Assembly (NCBI GenBank): GCA_019247395.1
Contig: JAFAOZ010000089.1
Span: forward strand, 1 to 5,028
Source: Vulcanimicrobiota bacterium
GTDB taxonomy: Bacteria; Vulcanimicrobiota; Vulcanimicrobiia; Vulcanimicrobiales; Vulcanimicrobiaceae
DNA length: 5,028 nt
Direction of reading: 5' to 3'
The translations under genes and the position numbers were made by a program. Each line of letters begins with the position of its first letter. Position 1 is the stretch's first letter. The notes beneath the pieces were generated by a model. The model did no database searches. It saw only the letters and a list, made by a program, of their open reading frames with translations, and was not told the DNA's origin. This document shows, piece by piece, positions 1-5,028 of the stretch.

Positions 1-873
1 GAAGCCGCTCATTTGGCGCTTCGCGAGCTCGTGCTGCGGATGATCCGGCAGGCCGGGATAGTAAACTCGCGCGACGTCGTCGCGCGCGGCTAAGAATTCG
101 GCGACGATTTGGGCGTTACGCGCGTGCTCGCGCATTCGCAGCGCGAGCGTCTTGGCGCCGCGCATCGTCAACCACGCATCCTGTGGTCCGGGCACTCCGC
201 CCGCCGCATTCTGTTGGAACCGAATCTGCTCGTGAATGGCCGGATCGTCGGTGATGGCAATGCCGCCGACGACGTCGCTATGCCCGCCGATGTATTTCGT
301 CGTCGAGTGGACGACGATCGTCGCGCCGAGCGCGAGCGGCTGTTGAAAGTACGGCGTCGCAAAGGTATTGTCGACCGCCACCGGCCGGCCGGAGGCAATC
401 GTTGCGATCGCCCCGATGTCGACGAGCTTGAGCAGCGGATTGCTCGGCGTTTCGAGCCACAGGAGCTTGGTCGCCGGACGCACGGCGGCGCGTACGGCGT
501 CGTGATCGGTCATATCGACGTAACTGAACTCTAACCCAAAGCGCTCGAAAACGCGGGAGAAGAGCCGATACGTGCCGCCGTAGAGGTCGTCGCCGACGAC
601 GACGTGGTCGCCGGCGCAAAGCAGTGAGAGCACCGCGGACGTTGCGGCCATTCCGCTCGAGAATGCGCTTCCGTAGCGCGCGCCTTCCAACGAGGCCAGC
701 TGTCGTTCGAGCGCGAGCCGCGTCGGGTTGATGGTCCGGCTATAATCGAAGCCCCTGTGCTCGCCGACCGCCGTTTGCGTATACGTGGACGTTTGATAGA
801 TGGGAACGATCGTCGCTCCGGTCGTCGGATCGGGCTCTTGCCCGACGTGTATGGCCTTCGTCGCGAACTTCAT
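1..873 (-). CDS. Cystathionine gamma-lyase / gamma-synthase, PLP-dependent (C-terminus cut by window edge)
   Basis: Cys/Met-metabolism PLP enzyme (fold type I). The visible 291 residues read without a stop from the ATG at 873 to base 1. The family is usually about 380-400 residues, so roughly the last 90-110 are outside the window. Motifs seen: FDYSRTINPT (residues 42-51; Tyr44 and Arg46 contact PLP phosphate of the partner subunit), SSGMAA (72-77), DDLYGGTY (95-102; Tyr98 stacks on PLP), ETPSNPLL (141-148), VDNTF (167-171; Asp168 pairs with the pyridine nitrogen) and HSTTKYIGGHSD, with Lys193 the expected Schiff-base lysine. The late YPGLPDHPQHELA segment is also typical. The start overlaps the upstream cystathionine beta-synthase stop (ATGA), and no Shine-Dalgarno is visible, so translation is probably coupled. 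Next to CBS, the likely role is cystathionine to cysteine, 2-oxobutyrate and ammonia. Forward gamma-synthase activity (metB-like) cannot be excluded, because discriminating C-terminal residues are missing. Confidence 0.95.
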   Translation of the reverse strand, partial: MKFATKAIHVGQEPDPTTGATIVPIYQTSTYTQTAVGEHRGFDYSRTINPTRLALERQLASLEGARYGSAFSSGMAATSAVLSLLCAGDHVVVGDDLYGGTYRLFSRVFERFGLEFSYVDMTDHDAVRAAVRPATKLLWLETPSNPLLKLVDIGAIATIASGRPVAVDNTFATPYFQQPLALGATIVVHSTTKYIGGHSDVVGGIAITDDPAIHEQIRFQQNAAGGVPGPQDAWLTMRGAKTLALRMREHARNAQIVAEFLAARDDVARVYYPGLPDHPQHELAKRQMSGF

Positions 874-2279
874 GTGGACGGACGGACGACGTCGGAGCTC
901 GTGGAGAGGAAGCTGATGATATCCTGGCGGGTCAACACGCCGATCGGCTCCGCGTCGTCGGTGACGACGATCGCCGGATTCGCAAGCGTCAGCAGCTTGT
1001 ACGCGCGTTCGATCTCCTCCGACTGCTCGAGTGCCGGGAACGGGCGCCCCATTACTTCGCTGACGGGCTGATGAATGATGTCCGCATGATCGAAGACGCT
1101 CTGCATGACGCCGATGTCGTTGACGCTTCCGACCTGTTCGCGCTCCTGCATGACGGGGATTTGCGAGATCTCGTACTTACGAAGAAGATCGAGGGCCGTC
1201 TTAACGGTGTCGTGATGTTGCACGGTAATGAGCGGCGGCAGGGGCGTTTTGCTACGAAGCACGTCGCCGACCGTAGCGCGCCGCTTAGCGTCAGCGAGAA
1301 AACCGTTTGCGATCATCCAGTCGTCGTTGAAAATCTTCGACATATAGCCGCGGCCGGAGTCGGGCAAAATCACCACGACGATTGCATCGGGCGGTAGACG
1401 TTTTGCCAACTTCACGGCGGCGACGGCCGCCGTCCCTGAAGAGCCGCCGACGAGCAGGCCTTCTTCGCGAGTGATGCGGCGTGCCATGAGAAACGAGTCG
1501 CGATCCGAAACGCGGACCATTTCGTCAATGACGCGCAGATCCACGGTCTCCGGCAAGTAGCTCATGCCGATGCCTTCGACGGCATACGAACGCGGAATGT
1601 CGCCGGAGTAGATGGAGCCTTCCGGATCGGCGCCGACGACGTGAATCGCCGGATTCTTCTCTTTGAGAAAGCGCGCGGTACCGGAGATGGTGCCGCCGGT
1701 TCCGATTCCCGCGACGAAATGGGTGATCGTGCCGCCCGTCGCCTCCCATATTTCCGGGCCGGTCGTATGATAGTGCGCTTCGGGATTCGAGTGATTGTGA
1801 AACTGGTTCGGCTGAAACGCGCCGGGGATCTCTGCGGCGAGCCGGTTCGCGACGCCGTAGTACGATTCGGGCGAGTCGGGCGGAACGTTCGTCGGCGTAA
1901 TGACAACCTCGGCGCCGTATGCGCGTAAGAGATCGATCTTCTCACGCGACATTTTGTCGGGCATCACGAGGATGCAGCGATAGCCTCGGATTGCCGCCGC
2001 CATAGCCAACCCGGTCCCGGTGTTTCCGCTCGTCGGCTCGACGATGGTGCCGCCGGGTTTGAGCAGGCCGTGGTGTTCGGCGGCATCGAGCATTGCAACC
2101 GCCGGACGGTCCTTAACGCTGCCTCCGGGGTTGACGTACTCGACCTTCCCGAGCACGAGGCACGCCGCGCCGTCCACCACCTTGTTGAGCTTTACGAGCG
2201 GAGTATGCCCTATTGCCTCGAGAGCGTTTTCGCAGTAGACCAGACCGGCCATTGGGGGCGACGGGGCGCGGGTTGCCAT
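870..2279 (-). CDS. cbs: Cystathionine beta-synthase with C-terminal CBS-domain pair
   Basis: Condenses homocysteine with serine to cystathionine; cytosolic, PLP-dependent (fold type II). The 469 residues comprise a catalytic domain at about 18-325 and two CBS domains at about 337-400 and 404-460. Motifs: IGHTPLVKLN (23-32), GGSVKDR (52-58; Lys56 is the PLP lysine), TSGNTGTGLA (83-92), GIGTGGT phosphate loop (191-197), DPEGSIYSG (218-226), GGSSGTA (278-284) and DSGRGYMSKIFND (307-319). The TPPDSPESYY-type stretch (133-141) and GRGYMSKIFND are hallmarks of true CBS as opposed to cysteine synthase CysK. There is no N-terminal heme domain. CBS domains in this family can bind adenosyl ligands; regulation here is inferred only. 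The start is uncertain: neither Met1 nor Met10 (2252) has a Shine-Dalgarno, and Met10 better matches the usual N-terminus of actinobacterial homologues. The gene overlaps the downstream gamma-lyase by 4 nt, forming a transsulfuration operon. Confidence 0.96.
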   Translation of the reverse strand: MATRAPSPPMAGLVYCENALEAIGHTPLVKLNKVVDGAACLVLGKVEYVNPGGSVKDRPAVAMLDAAEHHGLLKPGGTIVEPTSGNTGTGLAMAAAIRGYRCILVMPDKMSREKIDLLRAYGAEVVITPTNVPPDSPESYYGVANRLAAEIPGAFQPNQFHNHSNPEAHYHTTGPEIWEATGGTITHFVAGIGTGGTISGTARFLKEKNPAIHVVGADPEGSIYSGDIPRSYAVEGIGMSYLPETVDLRVIDEMVRVSDRDSFLMARRITREEGLLVGGSSGTAAVAAVKLAKRLPPDAIVVVILPDSGRGYMSKIFNDDWMIANGFLADAKRRATVGDVLRSKTPLPPLITVQHHDTVKTALDLLRKYEISQIPVMQEREQVGSVNDIGVMQSVFDHADIIHQPVSEVMGRPFPALEQSEEIERAYKLLTLANPAIVVTDDAEPIGVLTRQDIISFLSTSSDVVRPST

Positions 2280-2299
2280 AGGAGCGGCGGCTTCGGCGC

Positions 2300-2315
2300 G
2301 GCGAAGAAGTTCGCC
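2300..2315. other. Perfect 6-bp inverted repeat in the cbs/lipoprotein divergent gap
   Basis: GGCGAA (2300-2305) and TTCGCC (2310-2315) are perfect inverted repeats around a 4-nt spacer GAAG. On the plus strand the hairpin ends one base before the lipoprotein ATG at 2317, and its loop side carries the only purine-rich ribosome-binding candidate (GAAGAAG, 2303-2309). If folded, it could mask that site. On the minus strand it would sit at the very start of the predicted cbs leader. It could equally be a short operator or chance in GC-rich DNA. Confidence 0.3.
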
Positions 2316-2316
2316 T

Positions 2317-2667
2317 ATGAAACGATACGCCGGTGCAGTCTATCTCGCAATCGCGTTGCTTGCCATTGGAATAGCGGGATGCAACAACGACTCGCTGCCG
2401 CCGGCATCGGGATACGCAAGCGTGAGCGGAATCATCGTCGATTCAGCGACCAACGCTCCCGTAGCGGGCGCGCAGATTACGATCGACACGATTCTCACCG
2501 CGACGACCGATTCGGCCGGAAAGTTTTCAATCGACAAAGTTCCGAGCGGCATCGCGGATTACGCGGTAACCGCAAAAGGTTATCAGACGCTCGCGTCGTC
2601 GGCGAACGTCGAGCCCGGCAAGCCGCTGGCTTTAAACCTCACGCTCGTCCAGCAGCCGCCGCACTAG
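2317..2667 (+). CDS. Small lipoprotein with a carboxypeptidase-regulatory-like (Ig-like) domain
   Basis: A 116-residue predicted lipoprotein. It has a basic N-region (MKRY), a hydrophobic stretch at about 5-19 and a lipobox IAGC ending at Cys22. Lipidation and signal peptidase II cleavage are therefore expected, with Asn at +2 (no Asp retention signal). After a short linker, residues about 32-112 form one beta-rich domain: ASVSGIIVDSATNAPVAGA, then ITID, DSAGKFSIDKVPSG, YAVTAKGYQT and a final LALNLTL strand. This is the usual pattern of the CarboxypepD_reg/transthyretin-like fold, which acts as a structural or binding module without catalysis. The specific function is unknown. It is transcribed away from cbs and into yvcK, and its last 29 bp overlap the yvcK 3' end. 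A weak GAAGAAG ribosome site lies 7 nt upstream of the ATG. Its base composition is somewhat lower in G+C than the flanking genes. Confidence 0.85.
   Translation: MKRYAGAVYLAIALLAIGIAGCNNDSLPPASGYASVSGIIVDSATNAPVAGAQITIDTILTATTDSAGKFSIDKVPSGIADYAVTAKGYQTLASSANVEPGKPLALNLTLVQQPPH
2322..2350 (-). promoter_or_regulatory. Candidate sigma70-type promoter for the cbs operon
   Basis: On the minus strand, TTGCGA (2350-2345) and TATCGT (2327-2322) are separated by exactly 17 bp. Each hexamer matches the consensus at 4 of 6 positions. Transcription would begin near 2315, giving a leader of about 36 nt to Met1 or 63 nt to Met10 of CBS. The element lies inside the 5' coding part of the divergent lipoprotein gene, which is unavoidable because only 37 bp separate the two genes. 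The match is weak, and such hits occur by chance. Confidence 0.28.
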
Positions 2668-3976
2668 GCCGCAGCTTCACGAGCGTCGCGCGCTCCGCGA
2701 CCGTTCGATCGACGATTCCAAGCACCACTGCGGCAAGCTTCTCGGGGTCGTGCCGGACGGTTTCGGTCTCTCCCATCACCGCGGCGCGCACCGGTTCGAT
2801 TCCGAGCGCTGAAATGCGTTCCAAATCCGGTTCGACCGGAACCTGACCTTCCTGCGCATACGCGCCGAGCAGCCGCGACGGTGGCTCGTCATTGACGATC
2901 ACGTAATCGAAGACGCGTTCGCCGGCGTTTGCCAGCAGTGCCTCGACGTGATCCCCCGCCGTCATGCCATCGGTTTCACCCGGCTGCGTCATGACGTTGC
3001 AGACGTAGATCTTTACCGCGTGTGCGTGCGCGACTTCGCGCGCAATACGGTTCACCAAGAAGTTGGGAGCGACCGACGTGAAGAGCGAGCCGGGCCCGAG
3101 CACGATCGCGTCCGCATCGCGAATCGCCGCGATCACTTCGTCGAGCGGCGCCGCGGGCGGCGTATCGAAAAATACGCGCTTGATCCGCCGGCTCGCGCGC
3201 GAAATATTGGACTCGCCCTCGAGGATCGTTCCGTCGTCGAGCTCGGCGCAGAGACGAACCACGCCGAGCGTCGCAGGTAAGACGCGCCCGACGACGTTGA
3301 GCACACGGCTCGATTCCTTGATCGCCTGATCGAAATTGCCGGTGATGCCGGACATTGCAGCGAGGAAAAGATTGCCGAAGGAGTGGCCGGTCAAGCCTTC
3401 GCCTTCGGTGAAACGATAGCGGAAGAGGTCGGTAACGAGCGCTTCGTCATCGGCCAGCGCCACCAAACAGTTGCGAATGTCGCCCGGCGGCAAGACGCCC
3501 AGTTCCTTTTGGAGACGCCCCGAGGAGCCGCCGTCATCGCTTACCGTAACGACGGCGGTGAGATTGCTGGTTCGCCGCTTGAGGCCGCGGAGCAGCGTCG
3601 ACAGTCCGGTGCCGCCGCCGATCGCAACGACCTTGTAGCCTTGTTGAAGACGCCGGCCCGCCAGCGCCTCACGGAATCCCTTTGGATTGCGCGACCGTGC
3701 GTTGCGCACCACGGCGCGCAGCCACATTCTAATGCCGGTGACCAGCATTGCGATGCCGATGACGGCCAGGATCCACGTCAAATATGCCGGCGCGAAATAA
3801 TCGTCGACGATGTCGTCGAGAACCTCATTGATATGGATTCCAGTGCCCTCAGCGATCAGCCAGCGCGTGGCGGCGTCCACGAGCACGACGACGCCGAGCA
3901 CGCTGAGCAAAATCCAGCGCTTGATGCCCATACCGGGCAACAACCAATGAAGCGAGCGCGCAAAACGTTCGCGCAT
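2639..3976 (-). CDS. yvcK: YvcK/CofD-like gluconeogenesis factor with N-terminal membrane anchor
   Basis: YvcK family protein (CofD-like fold). In Bacillus and Mycobacterium relatives it is needed for growth on gluconeogenic carbon sources and for normal cell-wall synthesis, and it binds UDP-sugars. The conserved core begins near residue 113: VAIGGGTGLSTLLRGLK (117-133), VTVSDDGGSSGRL (143-155), LPPGDIRNCL (162-171), GHSFGNLFL (197-205), GPGSLFTSV (294-302) and NVMTQPGETDGM (327-338). Before it lie two predicted membrane helices, about 21-41 and 66-86, joined by a short acidic loop. Arg/Lys-rich flanks at 2-20 and 83-99 place both ends in the cytoplasm by the positive-inside rule. The total of 445 residues compares with about 320 for soluble homologues. 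The ATG shares one base with the rapZ stop (TAATG), so the two genes form an operon and are probably translationally coupled. The last 29 bp overlap the convergent lipoprotein gene. Confidence 0.95.
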   Translation of the reverse strand: MRERFARSLHWLLPGMGIKRWILLSVLGVVVLVDAATRWLIAEGTGIHINEVLDDIVDDYFAPAYLTWILAVIGIAMLVTGIRMWLRAVVRNARSRNPKGFREALAGRRLQQGYKVVAIGGGTGLSTLLRGLKRRTSNLTAVVTVSDDGGSSGRLQKELGVLPPGDIRNCLVALADDEALVTDLFRYRFTEGEGLTGHSFGNLFLAAMSGITGNFDQAIKESSRVLNVVGRVLPATLGVVRLCAELDDGTILEGESNISRASRRIKRVFFDTPPAAPLDEVIAAIRDADAIVLGPGSLFTSVAPNFLVNRIAREVAHAHAVKIYVCNVMTQPGETDGMTAGDHVEALLANAGERVFDYVIVNDEPPSRLLGAYAQEGQVPVEPDLERISALGIEPVRAAVMGETETVRHDPEKLAAVVLGIVDRTVAERATLVKLRPSAAAAGRA

Positions 3977-4836
3977 TACGTAACTCGCGCGAGGTCGCGG
4001 GCTTCGGTCGCGACGTCGAGCCTCGGATCTTCCGCGAACCGCTGCATCAAGCGCTGAGCAACGTAGACCGAGCGGTGCCGGCCCCCGGTGCAGCCGATGC
4101 CGATGGTAAGCTGAGTCTTTCCTTCGGCAAGGTATCGCGGCAGCAGATATTCCAGCAGATCGGTTACTTTCGCGAAGAACGGATCGAACGACGCATCACC
4201 GGCAATAAATGCGCCGACTGCTGCATCCTCACCCGTCTGCGGCGCGAGCGCCGGCACGTAGTTAGGATTTCGCAAGAAGCGAACGTCGAAGAGCAGATCG
4301 AGATCGGTCGGCACGCCGAACTTGAATCCGAACGAAACGAAGGTGGTCGTCAGTCGAACGGGCCGGTCGCGCAAGAAGACCGCCGCGATCCGTTCTTTGA
4401 GGCCTCCTGACGTAAGACTCGTCGTATCAATTACGGCGTCCGCTCGCTCGCGCAACGGGGCGAGCATCCGGCGGTCGGCTTCGATGGCCTCATGCAGCGA
4501 ACCGGCGGTCGAGTGAGGGTGGCGTCGCCGCGTCTCGCTGAAGCGCCGCACGAGCAGATCGTCGGCGGCATCCAAAAAAAGCACGTGCGTGTCGTGCTCA
4601 CGAGCGATGCGATCGATCGCAGCCGCGGGGTCGCCGAGCTCGTCGCCGCTGCGAAGATCGAGCGCAATCGCGACGTCACGCGCGGACGAGCGTTCCAGCG
4701 CGGGTATAACGGCGTCAAGAACGACCGGCGGCAGGTGTTCGATGCAGTAGAAGCCCAAATCTTCGAAAGACTTTATTGCCTGGCTCAAGCCCGCACCGGA
4801 GAGGCCCGTCACGAAGACGATGCGCAGCGAACCCAT
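3976..4836 (-). CDS. rapZ: RapZ / YvcJ family P-loop protein with altered Walker A
   Basis: RapZ (YvcJ) family, 286 residues, matching the usual length of about 285. In E. coli, RapZ is the GlcN6P-sensing adapter for small-RNA control of glmS; the B. subtilis homologue binds nucleotides. Start chosen at 4836 because MGSLRIVFVTGLSGAG matches the family N-terminus. The open frame runs back to 4965, but that extension lies antisense to DUF2203 and has no family match. Motifs: GLSGAGLSQ (11-19), FEDLGFYCIEHLP (24-36), DLRS (60-63), FLDA-x6-RRFSETRRRHP (88-107), VIDTTSL (135-141), SFGFKFGVP (168-176), FDVRFLRNPNYVP (183-195), LLPRYLAEGK (231-240) and GIGCTGGRHRSV (246-257), the C-terminal ligand site. 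Oddities: Leu17 replaces the Walker A Lys; the usual RHRDL near the end reads EARDL; LAPQTG replaces LRPLTG. A weak AAGAG ribosome site lies 9 nt upstream. Confidence 0.93.
   Translation of the reverse strand: MGSLRIVFVTGLSGAGLSQAIKSFEDLGFYCIEHLPPVVLDAVIPALERSSARDVAIALDLRSGDELGDPAAAIDRIAREHDTHVLFLDAADDLLVRRFSETRRRHPHSTAGSLHEAIEADRRMLAPLRERADAVIDTTSLTSGGLKERIAAVFLRDRPVRLTTTFVSFGFKFGVPTDLDLLFDVRFLRNPNYVPALAPQTGEDAAVGAFIAGDASFDPFFAKVTDLLEYLLPRYLAEGKTQLTIGIGCTGGRHRSVYVAQRLMQRFAEDPRLDVATEARDLARVT
4574..4598 (-). terminator. Terminator-like hairpin plus T7 tract inside rapZ (sense strand)
   Basis: On the rapZ coding strand, AGCACG (4598-4593), a 7-nt loop and CGTGCT (4585-4580) form a perfect 6-bp stem. 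A run of T residues follows directly, seven in total counting the last stem base (4580-4574). This is the layout of a short intrinsic terminator, about 240 nt into the gene. The tract encodes Leu-Phe-Leu as CTT TTT TTG, codons that look out of character for this GC-rich sequence. An upstream TCGT/ACGA pairing could compete with the stem. It may be chance: the stem is short and lies within a conserved protein segment. Confidence 0.25.
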
Positions 4837-4842
4837 ACTATG
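4834..4842. other. Palindromic divergent start-codon junction (CATACTATG)
   Basis: The rapZ ATG (4836-4834, minus) and the DUF2203 ATG (4840-4842, plus) are separated by three bases. Together they form CATA-C-TATG, a 4-bp perfect inverted repeat around a single base. Promoters and ribosome sites of each gene must therefore lie within the coding sequence of the other, unless one start is misassigned or a transcript is leaderless. Confidence 0.6.
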
Positions 4843-5028
4843 AAGCTCTTTTCGCCCGAGCGTGCAAACGCCCTCATTCCCAAGCTGGAGCCCCTCATCG
4901 AAGAGCTGCTCCAACGGAGGCGCGAGCTCGCCATCAAGCTCCTGGAGTCCGACCCGGCGCTTCACCGGCCGGAGCCCCGACGGCCGCGCATCGCGTCGGC
5001 TCGCTCGGCGCTGCCCGCCCCTCGTTTC
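4840..5028 (+). CDS. DUF2203 family protein, N-terminal fragment (cut by window edge)
   Basis: Sixty-three codons are open from the ATG at 4840 to the right edge of the window. The N-terminus, MKLFSPERANALIPKLEPLI (1-20), followed by EELLQRRRELAIKLL, matches the opening of the DUF2203 family. That opening is an aromatic/Ser-Pro-Glu start, an AN-A-L-x-P-x-L core and then a long charged helix likely to form a coiled coil. Function in this family is unknown. After residue 40 the sequence turns Pro/Arg/Ala-rich (about 41-63), which looks like a low-complexity linker before the remaining domain outside the window. There is no recognisable ribosome-binding site upstream, where the sequence is rapZ coding in the opposite direction. 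It is divergent from rapZ with a 3-bp gap. Assignment rests on recall of the family pattern from a short fragment. Confidence 0.7.
   Translation, partial: MKLFSPERANALIPKLEPLIEELLQRRRELAIKLLESDPALHRPEPRRPRIASARSALPAPRF

Noticed and set aside
109..534. A 141-codon plus-strand open frame opposite the gamma-lyase gene
   Set aside because: The opposite strand reads an uninterrupted, motif-complete PLP enzyme through this whole stretch. The plus-strand product is low-complexity Arg-rich.
876..887. Three tandem GGAC units at the end of cbs
   Set aside because: Only 12 bp, inside coding sequence for the CBS C-terminus; too short to call a repeat element.
1657..1669. TTCTC/GAGAA inverted repeat in cbs
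   Set aside because: A 5-bp stem with a 3-nt loop and no T-run, inside a conserved coding region; expected by chance.
2668..2720. Possible bidirectional terminator between the convergent genes
   Set aside because: GC-rich, with some self-complementary CGCG segments but no A- or T-tract, and within yvcK coding; no terminator can be supported.
2070..2846. A 258-codon plus-strand open frame spanning cbs, the lipoprotein and the yvcK tail
   Set aside because: It overlaps three well-supported genes in other frames. Its product is Arg/Ser-rich with no recognisable motif, as expected for a GC-rich shadow frame.
3383..4057. A 224-codon plus-strand open frame opposite yvcK and rapZ
   Set aside because: Antisense shadow of conserved YvcK and RapZ coding; composition is His/Arg/Ala-rich with no domain pattern.
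4837..4920. Promoter for the rapZ-yvcK operon inside the DUF2203 gene
   Set aside because: I scanned the minus strand for -35/-10 pairs with 16-18 bp spacing and found no pair good enough to report.
4837..4965. N-terminal extension of the rapZ frame back to an ATG at 4965
   Set aside because: The added 43 residues do not resemble any RapZ N-terminus, and they lie antisense to a recognisable DUF2203 start. The family begins right at MGSLRIVFVTG.

Overview
This is a gene-dense stretch, by eye about 60% G+C, from a bacterial chromosome. It looks like a core-genome neighbourhood rather than a mobile or defence island. I see no transposase, integrase, CRISPR array, tRNA, rRNA or phage gene. The lineage cannot be fixed from the sequence. 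Three features together suggest a GC-rich bacterium outside the enterics, such as an actinobacterial, Chloroflexi-like or Eremiobacterota-like group: RapZ and YvcK encoded together, a YvcK with a membrane anchor, and an actinobacterial-style cystathionine beta-synthase with CBS domains. This is inference only.

Layout, left to right. Bases 1-873 (minus) hold the N-terminal 291 residues of a PLP-dependent cystathionine gamma-lyase/gamma-synthase, cut by the window edge. Bases 870-2279 (minus) encode cystathionine beta-synthase with a C-terminal CBS-domain pair. The two genes overlap by an ATGA and form a transsulfuration operon read right to left. Bases 2317-2667 (plus) encode a small lipoprotein with one carboxypeptidase-regulatory-like beta domain. 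It is divergent from the beta-synthase gene, and its 3' end overlaps the next gene tail to tail by 29 bp. Bases 2639-3976 (minus) encode a YvcK/CofD-like protein with two added N-terminal membrane helices. Bases 3976-4836 (minus) encode RapZ, whose stop codon shares one base with the yvcK start (TAATG). From 4840 to the right edge (plus) is the start of a DUF2203 family gene, divergent from rapZ with only 3 bp between the two ATG codons.

How the genes fit together. CBS and gamma-lyase would convert homocysteine through cystathionine to cysteine (reverse transsulfuration); the second enzyme could instead work in the forward direction. RapZ and YvcK are a widely conserved pair tied to cell-envelope precursor supply and central carbon control. 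No sequence evidence links the two operons functionally.

Points that stand out: the RapZ P-loop has Leu where the Walker A Lys should be; the RapZ C-terminal tail has lost its basic residues; a terminator-like hairpin followed by seven T residues lies inside rapZ in the sense direction; YvcK is membrane-anchored; and the rapZ and DUF2203 start codons form a short palindrome that leaves no room for ordinary promoters between the genes. I did not find a convincing new biological system. Every stretch over 300 bases is accounted for by a gene, and the only intergenic spaces are 2280-2316 and 4837-4839.
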